Source of the DNA: Prorocentrum cordatum
Lineage: Eukaryota > Sar > Dinophyceae > Prorocentrales > Prorocentraceae
DNA length: 64,000 bases
Assembly (NCBI GenBank): GCA_963575745.1
Contig: CAUYUJ010014192.1
Span: 72,501 to 136,500, forward strand
Reading direction: 5' to 3'
Positions 11,179 to 23,500 of this stretch are shown in pieces. The position numbers and the translations under genes were made by a program. The notes under the pieces were generated by a model, which saw only the letters and a list, made by a program, of their open reading frames with translations, did no database searches and was not told the origin of the DNA. The stretch's first letter is position 1. Every line of letters begins with the position of its first letter.

Positions 11179-12913
11179 AAGGGGTGATGCGATGTTGGGA
11201 AGGAGAAAAAAGTCCCCCCCCCTTCCTCCTCCACGATCCCTCCCCCTCCCCTCTTTCCCCATCCATCCTCCCGGTGACACTGCACGGCGTCTGCAAATCG
11301 TTGGCGGCCAAGTCGAAAGCGAGAGCGACAACCACATTAGATTGGGCTCTTGACCAGGCAGTTGGCACCGCTGCCCCGCCGCATGCAGTCATATCCCCTC
11401 CTCCTGCTGGTGATGCTCCTGCTCCTGCTCCTGCTGCTGCCCCTCCTCCTCCTCCTCTTCCTCCTCCTCCCTACTCGCCCTCATGTCCTCTACATCGCCC
11501 GCCTCTTCTCCCCCCTTCCCCCCCCCCTCCCGGCAACTGTGTGGTCACAGAATCCTGGTGCTCCTCCACCTCCTGACCCCCGCCTCCCCCATGCTCTTCC
11601 TGCCGCGCCGCCCCTCCTCCACTTCCCCCCCCCTGCCCCCCCTCTCTATCTTGCCCCGCCTCCCCCCCCCACTCCTGAGCCGCGCCCCTCGGCCCGCGAG
11701 GCCCTGGCTGCCGGCAGCAGGGCTGTGCCGCGGCTGGGCCCTGAGGGGAGGCGGGGGCCGCCTTGCTCTCCTTTGCCGAGGCTTGCAGGGGGGCGACGGT
11801 AGTGCGCAGAGGAGACGGGGGATTGGGCGAGGTGGAGGAGAAAAGCAGGGGCGCGACGAGCAAGTGGAGCGGGCCGAGGATGACGGGAGGGGGGGAAGGG
11901 GAGGGGGGGAAGGGAAATGATGACGAGGAAGAGGCGCGGAGGAAGGAGGAGGAGGAGGAGGAGGAGGAGGAGGAGGAGGGGGAGGAGGAGGGGGGGGGGC
12001 GCAGCTCTCTCGGATTGATTCGTGGAGGGCAGCGAGCTGCGCCAGCTAGTGCAAAGTGACGCGGGCTCTTGCAATTGCGAGCGGGCCAGGCTGGCTCCAG
12101 AATCAGCGAGCGGGTCAATTCCGAGGCAGCTGACTCGTGAGAAGTGGCAGCCTGCTTCCAGAACGATGCGGGAGGAGGAGGAGGAGGAGGAGGGGGGGAG
12201 AAGAAGGGGGGGGAGGAGGAGGGTGAGTGGGCCAGTCCCGAAGACGCTCAGAGGGGGGGCGGAGGATGGGTAGCTTCGGGGAATGGGAAGGGAGCGGGAG
12301 GAAAGCACAGGTAGAAGAAGGGGGCATGAATATGGAGAGGGAAGCAGTTCGAGGGAAGGGAAGGACGCAGAGGGAATGGGCCCCTCCCCCCTCCCCTGCC
12401 CGAGCCTCCAATGGCAACTCGCGCCAATAACAGGAGCGGCAATGGCAACGTCGCTGCGTGGCCTCGCTCGGGAATGCACGCGGGGGCGGGGCAGTATTGT
12501 TGGCCCCCGCTGTCTCGCTCATATATCCCCTCCTCCACCTCTGGCCTTCCTCCTCCTCCTTCCCTTTCTCCCCCTCCTCCTCCTCCTCCTCCACCTCCCC
12601 CCCCTTCGCCCCCCCTCCTTCCCCCTCCTTCTCCCTCTCCCCCTCGCTACCGACTTCCCCCTGGCACGGCGCCGCCCTTCGCCGCGAGCTGCTCCCCCCT
12701 GCCCCCTTTTCTTCTTGACCGCCCCGTGCCATCTTTCTTTGCTCTCCAATGCTCCCCCATGTCCGCCCCCCCCCCCCCCCCGCCCTCCCTGCCCCTCCGC
12801 TTGGTCCACGCGCCAACCCGCCCGAGCCCCCTTGCCGCCTCTGCGGGCCCCGCGGAAATCCATGCTCGAGATCTTTCAAGTGGCCCCGACTGCCCCCGAC
12901 TGCCCCCGACACC
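11179..12913. other. Intergenic pyrimidine/purine low-complexity spacer
   Basis: Alternating C/T-rich (11,215-11,690; 12,520-12,800) and G/A-rich blocks (11,880-12,000; 12,165-12,370). Long frames here are Pro/Leu/Ser-rich or Gly/Glu-rich shadows. No gene supported. Confidence 0.5.
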
Positions 12914-13090
12914 ATGCCGCCTTGCAAGCGGCCGAGTGCAGATGGCGACCTGGGCGGCGCAGCCAAGATGCCGCGCCTCGACGATGACGCCACCACAGTG
13001 ATTGCCGAGGATTCTTGGTTCATCGCCGAGAAGCACGGGCGGAAGTGCGACAATTCTTGGCGCTGGGCGCGCCCCCGCCAACCCATTTAG
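12914..13090 (+). CDS. Short exon or small ORF, unknown function
   Basis: ATG after CGACACC, then a clean GC3-rich frame of 58 codons containing KRPSADGDLGGAAKMPRLDD and EDSWFIAEKHGRKCDNSW, stop TAG. Composition is unlike the surrounding repeats. It could be a small protein or the first exon of the methyltransferase-like gene downstream (a GC donor inside the last Trp/Arg codons is possible). No motif recognised. Confidence 0.45.
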   Translation: MPPCKRPSADGDLGGAAKMPRLDDDATTVIAEDSWFIAEKHGRKCDNSWRWARPRQPI

Positions 13091-13184
13091 AAACGACGCC
13101 AACGAGATCTGATGGGGGTAGGGGGAGGAGACGCGAGTAGTGACGCAGCACGGTTGCACTGAGAGATCTTTGGGAGCGAGGTTC

Positions 13185-13325
13185 GTTGGTGCTGCTGTTG
13201 CTATTGGTGCTGCCGCTGATGCTGCTAGTGCTGCTGCTGGTGCTGTTGCTGGCGGTGCTGCTGTTGGTCATGCTACTGCTGGTGCTGTTGCTGCTGGGGC
13301 TGCTGGTGCTGCCGGCGGTGCTGGC
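13185..13325 (+). repeat. GCTGNTGCT triplet repeat
   Basis: Degenerate CTG/GGT/GAT triplets of the same type as at 3245-3545. Confidence 0.8.
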
Positions 13326-13540
13326 GCAGGCCCTTCCTCTGGGTCCTCTGGGGCCCCCTTAAAGTTTTGTTTGAGCGCCTTGGGGTTCCCCTGGGGATCT
13401 TGTGATGGCTTGGAGCGGCCTTGGGCCGTAGTGGAGCTCGTTGGATGCCATTTGGACCGATTGCGCGGGTATTATTGGAGCCATCTCGAACGCTGTAGGC
13501 CCTGCCCACCCCCGCAACAAAAAAACGCATGGGTGCGAGC

Positions 13541-13738
<198 letters not shown>

Positions 13739-14253
13739 TCCCCTCCGTCTCGACGGGCAGAGGGGCACGGGGATCACAAGTAAGCGTCTTACTAAACGTC
13801 CTGCGCCCCGAGGGCGGAGTGGCTTTCATCAAGGACGAGGGGCCAGAAGTTGTTTCTAGGAGCTGTCCGCCCCTCCTTCTCCTCCTCCTCGTCCTCCTCG
13901 TCCTCCTCCCCCCCCTCCCCCCTCCCCCTCACCCCTCCCCCTACATCGCAGCCCCCCTCCCCCTCTCCCTCCTGCTCCGCATTGCCCCCTCCAACCCCGC
14001 CCGCCCCCTCGTGCCCCCATTCCCCCGCCCCCCTCTCCCATCCTTCGTTTCTCGCTCTTCCACCGCCACGCGACCATCGGCTTCATCTTATTGATGTCTT
14101 CCACCTTCACCTCCCTCACCTCCCCCTCCTCCTCCTCCTCCTCCTGCCCGCCCACCTTCGCCGCCCCCCCCCCCCCTCCCCCATGCCCTCCAGAGTGTCC
14201 TTCTCATCGCAATCAGGACTTCGTCCGACGTCACCTTTCTCGGCCGCGCGCCG

Positions 14254-15327
14254 TGATCGACGCCTTCGGAGCATCTGAGAAAGCGTTGGGAACGTTCAAG
14301 GGAAACAAAGAAAAAGGCGTCGCATACGACATCAAATGAATGTGAACCATGACATCTGCAGCAAGGACGGCTTCTTCATATTACTTTTGTATTGCTTGAT
14401 GTTGCAAGTTGGTGGCTTAATTATTGTCGGCCCACCGTGCTCGATGTTTACTTTCCTCTCATCGTCGGTGCGCCAGCGATCGGATGGCAACGAGCACGGG
14501 GGCGTCGGCAATCTCAAAGTGAGGCTGGGGCCTGCGGAAAAGCATTCCTCCTCTGGCACCTCCACTTCATCCTCCTCCTACTCCTCCTTCACCTCCTCCA
14601 TGCCTTTCTCGACCTCCTCCACTGGCTTCTTCCTCCCCCTCTTCCATCTCTGATGCCCCATCGCTCTTCCCCGCTCGTTCGCCGCCCCCCCCGCCTCGTC
14701 CGCCCGCCATACTCCATCGCCTTTCGCCCCCAGCTTACCCCCCCCCCCTCCGCTGCCCCCCCTCCCCGCGTTGCTCCGAGCCCCCTCTCTCAACCTCCTC
14801 CTCGTCCTCGTCCCCCTCCTCCTCCGCCTGCCTCCTGCTCCCCCCATTCCCCCCCGACCCCTCCCCGCCCCCCCCCCCCTGCGCCCCCGCGCTTATATTT
14901 AAGCGCCCGAGGCTCTCGAATCGGATCGCATTGATCTTCTCGTTTATCCTTCACCTGCTGGACAAGTGGAACCGGCGCGTCTATTGGGTTATAGAGCAGC
15001 CGAAATCAAGCTGGATGATGAAACTTCCAGAAGCAAGACGTCTCCTCGGCGATGTGAATGGCATATGTGTGTTCACGTACATGGGTTCATTTGGCCACGT
15101 GCTGCTCAGGGCGAGCCATCTGTTCGGCAACCTGCCGAGTTTGACGATGCTGGCCAGTGATAAGCCCGAGGGGTTCGAAAAGCACGACGACCCAGATTTG
15201 TTGCGCTATGAGGACGGCAAGGTCACCGGTGGCAAGAACCCCCCCCCAGACAGCGGAGTACACGGTGCAGTTCTGCAGGGCATTGTACAAGGCCTGGACA
15301 AGGTCCGCCAGTTTCACGCCCCCGTGA
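14254..15327 (+). CDS. Cytosine-5 methyltransferase-like gene (PPCS / EQP family), two frameshifts
   Basis: The first block reads VIDAFGASEKALGTFKG...VAYDIK, like a SAM-binding Rossmann start. A one-base loss at about 14334 (AAATG) shifts into NVNHDICSKDGFF...GGLIIVGPPCSMFTF. That exon ends AAA|GTGAGG at 14518. The next exon starts at 14904 after TTTAAG, phase 0, and reads SNRIALIFSFILHLLDKW, VYWVIEQPKSSW, and a Met/Phe/Gly block. A nine-C run at 15239-15247 causes a second shift; the true frame resumes as QTAEYTVQFCRALYKAW and ends at TGA 15325. PPCS and the E-Q-P triplet sit where C5 methyltransferases carry PPCQ and ENV motifs. The family is widely expanded in dinoflagellates; catalytic function is unproven. 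Confidence 0.65.
14519..14903 (+). other. Intron of the methyltransferase-like gene
   Basis: GTGAGG donor, TTATATTTAAG acceptor, phase 0 on both sides, filled with C/T-rich low-complexity sequence. Boundaries chosen because they join two frames that both look coding. Confidence 0.6.
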
Positions 15328-15829
<502 letters not shown>

Positions 15830-15832
15830 TGC

Positions 15833-15990
15833 GAGGGCAAAGAGGGCGAGGATGAGGTGGACGGCCATCCCATCGCGTCCCCGACCCCCTCAACGCCGCT
15901 CGCCAATGGGAGGCCCCCAGTAGCCGAGAGCGGGAAGGCCCCCGTGCGCGGCCCAAGCACGGTGGGCGACGCAACTGCGATTACAGGAAA
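15833..15990 (+). CDS. Candidate exon (DEVDGHPIASP...), probably 5' part of the next gene
   Basis: A GC3-rich frame containing EDEVDGHPIASPTPSTPLAN, RPPVAESGKAPVRGP and TVGDATAITGKAF between repeat blocks. Ends are not defined. Purine repeats follow, typical of introns here. Confidence 0.35.
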
Positions 15991-16233
15991 AGCTTTCGGA
16001 AGGACGGGGAGGGGGGGGGGAGAAGGAGGAGGAGGGGGCGGGGGGGAAGGGCTGGGACGAGGGCGAGGAGGAGGAGGAGGAGGGGGCGAGGGAGGATAGA
16101 GGGAAGGAGGGAGGGAGGTGGACCAATGAGGAGGAGGGGCGCCTTTCACCCTCGGCCCATGCACGAGTGGCATTTCGGCCCAAGCCTCAGGGGGCTTCCG
16201 AGATTCTGAAGTGACAGCCCTCGAGATCCAGAG

Positions 16234-17288
16234 ATGGCCCAGAATGATGGAACAATCACGAACCAGGAGGCGATGGAGAGGATCCGCGCGAAGGCCCGAG
16301 CGATGACTCGCGACCATATGATGCAAGCAATGGGTCTCGGCGAGCTTTCAATTCCTGGGCCCCCCCTGAGATCACAAAACACACACGCACACACACACGC
16401 ACACACACACACACCTGAGGTCGAAGGGCGGTCCAGGACGCGCCCGCCCCTTTCCCCGTCGAGGGAAAGGCGGGCGCGACCTGGCCCGCCGCATTGTGCA
16501 CGGGGAACCGGGAATGCCACCCAGGCGGCGCCGCGACGTGCTGAGCATCGAGCCGAGGCCCAAATCGAGGGGCTCGATCGGGCCGATCACCATCCACCCG
16601 CCTGGTCCGACGGGGCTTCCTAGATCTTTCAATTTCGCCGCGGGCGTGGCCGCCTACATGGGGATGGGGGTTGATAGCGAATGCCGCCCCACCCCAGCCC
16701 GTCTCGTATTCTCCATCCCGCCCTCCCCTCGCAACCCGTGCCATGGTCCCAGGATGAGCATCCTGGCGATCGCGTATTTCTTGAATCTGACCTCGAACGT
16801 GTATTGGAGCAAGCAGTGTCCGATGCTGAGAACCCTGATGAAGATACTCACAGTGAGCCCGACGCGGGCCAGAGCCAGCCGAGCCAGCCGAACCCGCAAC
16901 CTAGTGAGCAGCACGGCAGTCAATCCGTCGACCAAGTAGCCAGCAGCCAGCCTGCTGATCCGGCCCCGACCGAGGCCAAGGCGCCCGCGGGTGCGTAGGC
17001 ACGAGCTGCGGGGAGTTGGGCAGGGAGGACGGGTCGGGGACAGGATGGGGGCGGGGGGGGAAGGTGGGCAGGAGGGGCAGGGAGTTCCTGCCCCTCCGAA
17101 CGGCGGGGTTTGGGAGTGGGGCCAATTGGGAGGGGCGGAGGGAGAGGAATGGATCGGGCTGGAGGGGATGGGGGAAGGTTTGAGTTAACCCCTTGGCAAC
17201 CGCGCCAGGCTCTAGCATAGAATCTGCGGATACCACGCCTGACCAGTTCCTGGGCCTTGGATCGGAGGCCGCCGAAAAGCTCGGATGA
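16234..17288 (+). CDS. Multi-exon gene for a small acidic Ser/Pro/Gln-rich protein, unknown function
   Basis: ATG at 16234 opens a clean frame (AQNDGTITNQEAMERIRAKA, then ARAMTRDHMMQAMGLGELS) before a CA repeat. A middle exon may lie near 16500-16620 (QAAPRRAEHRAEAQIEGLDR). The two last exons are firm: 16753-16990, starting after CCCAG and ending G|GTGCGT, and 17209-17288, starting after GCGCCAG, with stop TGA at 17286. Phases match (one base, then two bases, forming GGC). The penultimate exon reads DEHPGDRVFLESDLERV then a run rich in SQPSQP; the last reads SADTTPDQFLGLGSEAAEKL. Likely disordered; no known domain. Confidence 0.6.
16379..16414. repeat. (CA)n microsatellite
   Basis: ACAC repeat interrupted by CG, inside a probable intron. 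Confidence 0.9.
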
Positions 17289-18016
17289 TAAACTGATGCT
17301 TGACTCATGGCCCCCCCTTCCCCCCCCGCCCTGGCGCGAGGCAGGCGCGGGCAGGCGCGCGGCTGCGGCGGGCACAAGGACAGCTCCCCTCAACCTGCTA
17401 CTGCTGCTGCGGCTGCTGCTCTTCCCCCTGGCCACCCCCGCTCCCTGGTCCTCTTCCCCCCCTACTCCTTTCGGTCCCTCCTCGCCCTGCCACCCTGCCC
17501 TCCTCCTCCGTGCTTCTCGCTGCGCCCTCGGCCGCGCCGCTCCCGCCCGCAGGACGGAGGTCGCCGCGCAGCGTCGGCGCCCACAAGAACCCGCGCCCGC
17601 GCGCGCAGCGCGCGGGGAGAGGGAGGGCGAGGATGTGGAGGAAGAGGAAAAGTGACAAGTCAGAGCAGGAAGGGAAGGAGTAGGAGGAGGGGGATTACTG
17701 AGGCTACTGAGGACGAGGATGGGGAGGAGGAGGATAGGGAGGAGGCGGTGGCGGTGGAAGATTAGGAGGACGAGGAGTAGGAGGATAAGGACTAGAAGGA
17801 GTAGGAGGTAGGATGAGGAGGAGGATGGGAAAAGGGCTCAGGTGCCTCTTATGCAACTGGGGCAGCTCAGTCGAGCTGCTCGTCGACGCCGTCGGAATGC
17901 GTCAACTGGTCGAGCAGCACGTCGGGCTGCTACGCGGGCTGCTCGTCGGCGCCGTCGGAGCGCGTCAACTGGTCGGGTTTCTCGGGCTGCTCGTCGACGC
18001 CGTCGGAGTGCGTCAA
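17289..18016. other. Spacer with a possible small exon and a minisatellite
   Basis: 17,555-17,655 reads TEVAAQRRRPQEPAPARAA then an acidic end, stop TGA 17653; too short to call. 17,690-17,830 is GGA/GAG repeat. 17,875-18,016 continues the CGTCGGAGTGCGTCAACTGG minisatellite that also forms the C-terminus of the next minus-strand gene, but out of its frame. Confidence 0.5.
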
Positions 18017-18690
18017 CTAGTTAGGCTTGTATTCGGTTTGCTCGTCTGGCTTGTCGACGCCGTCGGAGTGCGTCAACTGGTTAGGCTGCTGGTCGGGCTG
18101 CTCGTCGGGCTTATCGACGACGCCGTCGGAGTGCGTCAACTGGTTACGCTGCTGGTCGGGCCTACCGACGACGTCGTCAGAGTGCGTCATCTGGTCGGGC
18201 TGCTTGTCGGACTGGTCGGGCTGTCCGACGTCAACAGGAAGGTGCTCCGCGAGCTTGCGCATCGGGCCGTCGTGCTTGCACAGCAGGCCGTGGTACCTCC
18301 AGGTCAGCTCGTCGTGCATGGTCCCGATGCGATCGTAGTTGCTTTTCAACTCGTCGTACTTCATGCTCATCTCCGTGTACTTGTGCTCCAGCGTCCCATA
18401 TGTGAAGCGTAGCTGGCCGAGCTTGGCGAGCATGTCGTCGAACTGGTCGTCCACTGAGCCGCCCGCGTCCAGCTCCGCGCCGCGGCTCGCCGCGGGCTGC
18501 TGCGTCGCCTGCTCCTCGCCGCTGTCTGCCGCGGCCTGCTGCGTCGCTTGCTCGGAATTCCATTTCTCCTTGAGCCAGGCTTGCACCGGCTCCCAGTGCC
18601 TGGCGCGGTCTTGCTCACTCAACCTGTTCCAGTATATCGGATCGATCCAGCCTGTCTCTGGATCGATCACCTCGATCACGACCCCGCCCC
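18017..18690 (-). CDS. 3' exon of a coiled-coil protein with C-terminal tandem repeats
   Basis: Read on the minus strand to a stop at 18017. It starts near DPETGWIDPIYWNRLSEQD (probable acceptor CAG before GCTGG), continues with EQATQQAAADSGEE-type Gln/Ala/Glu sequence, then a heptad-like segment (FDDMLAKLGQLRFTYGTLE and following Tyr/Leu/Met-rich stretch). It ends in about four imperfect copies of an approximately 20-residue repeat with NQLTHSDGV and DKPDEQ. The upstream part (to about 18883) is Pro/Ala/Arg-rich from GCCCTGGCAGGGCGTCGGG repeats and may be intron. No start found; function unknown. Confidence 0.55.
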
Positions 18691-18719
18691 CGTGCAACGC
18701 ATCGAGCGAGCAGCTGCCG

Positions 18720-19232
18720 CAGCATCGCGGCCTTGCATGGCGTCGGGCAGGGCGCCCTGGCAGGGCGTCGGGAAGGGCGTCGGGAAGGGCGCCCTGGCAG
18801 GGCGTCGGGAGACGCGTCGGGGAGGCCGTCGGCGCGAGGTCTTGGGCCAGAGCGACTACGGAGGGACTCGCCGCGCGACTCACTCATGCTCTGACCCGCC
18901 CACCCTCGACAACTCATTCACAATCGGCTTCCAGAGTACAGAGGCGGTGGACGGAGTTGGGGGAGCATGGGGGGGGGGAAGGGAGGGATGGGGGAGAAGG
19001 AAGAGGGACAGGAGAGGAGGGAACGGAGAGAAGGAGGGGGAGGAGGGAGAAGGAGGGAGAGGGGAAGGGAGAAGAGGAGGACGGGGAGGAGGAGGAGAGA
19101 GGGCCTGCTCCTCGCCCTGGAGGAGGAGGAGGAGGGGGAGGAGGAGGAGGAGGAGGAGGAGGAGGAGGAGGCCCTCCTCCTCCCCCTCCCTCCCCCCCCT
19201 CTTCTCCCCCTTCCACCCCCTCCTCCGCCTCC
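18720..19232. other. Repeat-rich spacer with purine-to-pyrimidine switch
   Basis: 18735-18830 holds several copies of GCCCTGGCAGGGCGTCGGG. 18960-19170 is GGA-rich and flips at about 19171 to TCC-rich, so the two halves are complementary and could form a hairpin. No gene. Confidence 0.6.
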
Positions 19233-19250
19233 CCGTAGCCATTTTGGCTC
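19233..19250 (+). other. Relict spliced-leader sequence (exact 18-base core)
   Basis: CCGTAGCCATTTTGGCTC matches the dinoflagellate SL exactly; it is followed by CAAC rather than AAGGT, so it is a relic and not an SL RNA gene. Confidence 0.85.
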
Positions 19251-19318
19251 CAACTTGTTCGGCGCCGCCTCGCTCTCTTCTTCCTCCTCCTTCCTCCTCC
19301 CTATCCTCCTCCTACTCC

Positions 19319-19336
19319 CCGTAGCAATTTTGGCTT
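19319..19336 (+). other. Second relict spliced leader in tandem
   Basis: CCGTAGCAATTTTGGCTT, 16 of 18 matches, 86 bases downstream of the first. Tandem relics imply at least two rounds of trans-splicing and retro-integration. An ATG at 19351 opens a 61-codon frame that I do not call because the downstream sequence is CG-repeat-like. Confidence 0.75.
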
Positions 19337-19570
19337 GGACTTATGCCGCCATGATGGATGGCTATCTCAAGCGTCGCCTGAATGGCCCGATGGTCGAATT
19401 GTTAGCGCGAGACCCCGAGCGAATGCGAATCTGGAGTCCCACGAACGCGATTCATTCTATCGCGCTTGATTCGCGCAGAAGCGCGCGGCGCAGTGCGATC
19501 GCCCACGTCGCGCGCGCGCGAGATGCGCTCGTGTAAACGAGCCAAAAAACATGGGGTGATGAAAGTAACG

Positions 19571-20464
19571 CTAACGGTCCTCTGGGTCGGCGAACCCGAT
19601 GATGGTGCTCACCTCTTCCTCGATCGTATCCAGCGCAGGGTTGAGAGTGTTCACGATGTCATCCAGCACCTTGAGCGCGATTCTCTCTCCGACGCGCTTC
19701 TGGTACTTAGTGAGGTTCTCCGTCAAGGCCGAGCTGAGGTTCGCGTCGTCTGCGACCATCATCTTGACCTTGTTGATGGCATCAAAGAGAGGCTTCACCA
19801 CGTCAGTCGTAGCCCACTTCTTGTACCAGCTGTCGCTCTGCGTGGTGTCGTACACCGTGGTCCCCGTGGCCAGGGCGCCAGCGCACCTGCCGATCACCTT
19901 GCGGGCAGACACCATCTTGGCCTGGAGAGGCGTCTTCTCCTTCGGCGCCTTGGCGTCGGCGTCAGCGGGGCCCGCAGCGCAATCAGCGCCTGCCGCCCTG
20001 GTGGCAGCCGTCCTCTTCCTGCTGCCCTTGCCGACGCGTTGGAAAGCTATGGAAATCCTCGGCCCGAGCGATGGAATAGCGATGGAGCGATGGAATCGCG
20101 ATTCCAACGCATTTCCATCGCGATTCCATCGCGATTTCATCACGATTCCATCGCGATTCCATCGCTCGGGCCGAGGATTTCCATCGCTATTCCATCGCTC
20201 GGGCCGCAGCTGCTGGCACTGGCGTCTCTGGCGCCGCCGTCTCCCCCTCCGCCTCCTGCACAGCGACTGGCGCCGCAGCTGGCGTGGCTGGCGCTGCCTT
20301 CGGCGTGGCCGCGGCTGGCGCCACTGGCGTCGGCTGCGCCACTGCCGCCGGCAGCGCGGCCTGCGCCGCGGCAGCCAGCGAGTGCTGGCCAGGCGAATCC
20401 TTCGGAGCGAAAATGTGCATCCTCGCACCCTACCTCGTCACCCCTCCCCCTTGCTCCCTCGACC

Positions 20465-20513
<49 letters not shown>

Positions 20514-23500
20514 ATATCCGCTATCCCATTCCACCTACTCCTTCCTCCCAACTTCCATCCCCTTGTTCTCTATATCCTCTCCTTCTCCCTTGTATTCCTG
20601 CCCCCTCTCCTCCTGCTCCTCCATCTGTTTCTCCTCCTCCCCTCCTCTTCCTCCTCCTCCTCCTCCTCTTCCTCCTCCCCCACCCCCCTCCCTCTCCCGT
20701 GCCAAGCGTTTTGGTGCCCGTGGACGTCCTGCTCCCCCCACGTGGTATGCTCCTCCCACGCCGTGCTGAAAGTCTCCCTGAGCCCGAACGAGACGTACAA
20801 CCCCTTCACCGTCTCCGTCCACTCGTCGTAGGTCACCCACGGCGGGCCCATCGACATGCAGCGCCACATATACTTTGTTGCCTGGGTAACGTCTACGCTG
20901 GGTGGCTGGCGACACCCCAGTGGAAGGCGCGTTTTTTTCGGAAACGACGTTTGATTCCTGGAGGGTTCAATGGTTTCACCAGGGGCACACAGAGAGGTAA
21001 ATAGTTGCTTCCGCCGAAGTACCGCCAGCCAGCCAGCCCTGCCGTTGCCCTCGAGATGGGCGATCCGCCCGATGCTCAAGTACTGGCTGTCCTTCCAGTG
21101 GGTCCTCCGATCCTCCGTCGTCTTGGTGAACTTCTTCACCTTCTTGCCGCGCTGCTCAATCGCCCACTTTCTCCGAAACTCGGCCTTCGCCACGTCCCCC
21201 GAAACCTGCGCGTAGTCGGCTTTCAGCTTGGAGTCCGCAGCAATCGCGCGCTGCTACCTCCCCGCCTGGGCGGCCTCCTTCTTCCCGCCAGTACTGATCC
21301 AGAATCCCTGGGAAGCAAGCGTCGACCAGAACTCGAACTCCTTTCTCTCGTGGGGCTTGAGCGTCTCAACGTGCTTCTTCTCGTCGAACGCAGGCCCCCG
21401 CGACGAAGGATCTGTCGGCCACGACGCCGACGCCCCGCGCGGCGTGACCTTGAGCTCGAGAAGGCGCTCGAACACAGGGCCAGCGAAGATCTCGTGCACT
21501 TTCTGGGACAGGTCGAACTCGTCGCGCTCGCCGAAGGTGACATCTGGCGCGCTCAGCTTGCCGATGAAGTTCGCCTTGAGTGCGTCCACCTCTTCCAGCG
21601 TTGCCCTCTTGGTCCTCGGTGGCGTCTGTAAAGGCTGGTTCCCGAGCCCCCCACGCATGCCGAGAGCTGCCTCCACCATTTTACTTCCAGTAGGCCAGGT
21701 GCCGCTCTTGTCTGGTGCTGTCGCCGCGCGTGCTGCTGTCTCCGACGCTGGCACCGTCTCGGCGTCCGCCTCGTAGCCCACGGTCTCCGCCTCTGGGTCC
21801 TCCCTTGGGGCCGCCTCCTGCTGCGCCGCCTGCCGCGCCGCCTGCCTCTTCTTGGGCTGAGCTGCCGCCACCTGCTGCGCCGCCTGCTGCGCCGCCTGCT
21901 GCGCCCGCTGCTTCTTCTGCTGAGCTGCCGCCTCCTGCAGCGCCGCCTGCTGCGCCTGCTGCTTCTTCTGCTGAGCTGCCGCCTCCTGATGCGCCGCTGC
22001 CGTCTCCTGCTGCGCTGTCGCAGCGCCTGCTGCTGCCTGCGCAATCCTTCCTTGTCCTCTTCTCTCCCGCCTCCCCCCCCCGCCAGGACCACCGACCACC
22101 GACCATATCCACCGAGCCAGGGCTGCCGGAACCACCGCGACCGCCGACCAGATCCAAGGCGGGGAGGGAGGGGCAGGGGAGGAGCAGAAGGAAGGTTAGC
22201 GCCTTGTCCTCTCCCAGCGTCGGCACGGGCTGCGCGCCTGCCCCAGCAGCAGCCTGCGCGGCCATGCTCATGAGGTTGGCCTTGACGGCCTCGGCGTCCT
22301 GGCGGAGAGAACAAAGAGGGCGAGAATGGCATGTCCTCCTCCTTCTCCCCCTCCTCCTTCTCCTCCTCCTCACCTCCTCACCCTCCCCCTCCTGTTCTTC
22401 CCCTTCCCCCATCCCCCTCCTCATCCTCCTTCCCTGAGGCACTTGGGACGGGCAGGGGCGGGGGAGGAGGAGGAGGAGGAGGAGGAGGAAGAGGAGGAGG
22501 AGGAGGAGGAGGAGGAGGAGGAGGAGGAGGAGGGGTGACGTAGGACACGGAGTTAGGGGAGGATGAAGGAGAAAGGAAGTGGAAGACGAGGAGGGGGGGA
22601 GGAGGAGGAGGAGGAGCATGAAGAGAGGCGAGGTTGGGTATTGTGAGATGAGATTCCTGCATGCTGCCCATCATGTTAGCGATCTGCATCATCATGCTCT
22701 GAAGCATCATGGCCTGCGACTGGCTGGCCTCGCTTTTTGCTGGGGGGGGGGGGGGCATGCGCAGGAGAAGCGGGTGGCGAGCGGAAGGGTGGCACATGAC
22801 AGCGGAAGGATCATGAGGAATCGAATGGAAGAGCCAGGAGTAGGAGAGGACAGAACATGAGAGGAGGAGGAGGAGGAGGATGGAAGCGGGATGAAGCTTC
22901 GGGAAACGAGAAAGGCGACGAAGACGAGGATAATGAGGGATGTGGCCTCCTGCTCTCCAGCGACGCGGCCCCGCTGCGCAGCGGCTGGCGGCTGCGCGGG
23001 CAGCAAGGGCGGCGGCGTCTGGAGGTCCGAGGCCGTCAGCAAGGGCTGAGCAGCCAGCTGACTCGCCTCCTGGCTCAGGCCGAGCCGCTCGCTCTCAGAG
23101 GAAATGGAGAAGACCTGGCTCTCGTTGCCATTCTTGTCGAAACGAGCCAGCGCCTCCTGGCTCAGGCCGAGCCGCTGATTCCCAGCTGGCGGCGTCGAAG
23201 GCTGCGGCCGCCCATCGCGGTAGCAGCCCTTGCTGCCCATGGACGGCTCTTGCCAAGCGGGCGGCTGCGCGTCGTCGGTCGGGCTCGGAGGACCGCGGCG
23301 ACCAGCGGTCCGCTGGGATGCGGCAAGGGCGGTCTCAAGCTGGCGCTGCTCCTCGGCCGCGAGCTCTGATTGCTCCTCAGCGTCGCGCAGGCTCTCCTGG
23401 ACCGCAGCCTCCTCGGCATCGCGCTCCTCAGCCTCGCGCGCCGCCTCCTCCTGAGCCGTCCGAGCACTTTCCTCGAGGGTTTGATCTTCATCATCAGCAT

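Noticed and set aside
19233-19340. SL RNA gene
   Set aside because: No GT donor and no SL-intron-like sequence follows the leader core.
19351-19536. 61-codon frame after the tandem SL relics
   Set aside because: Suggestive position, but codons are drawn from GCGCGC-type low complexity and no homology is recognisable. Mentioned with the relic only.
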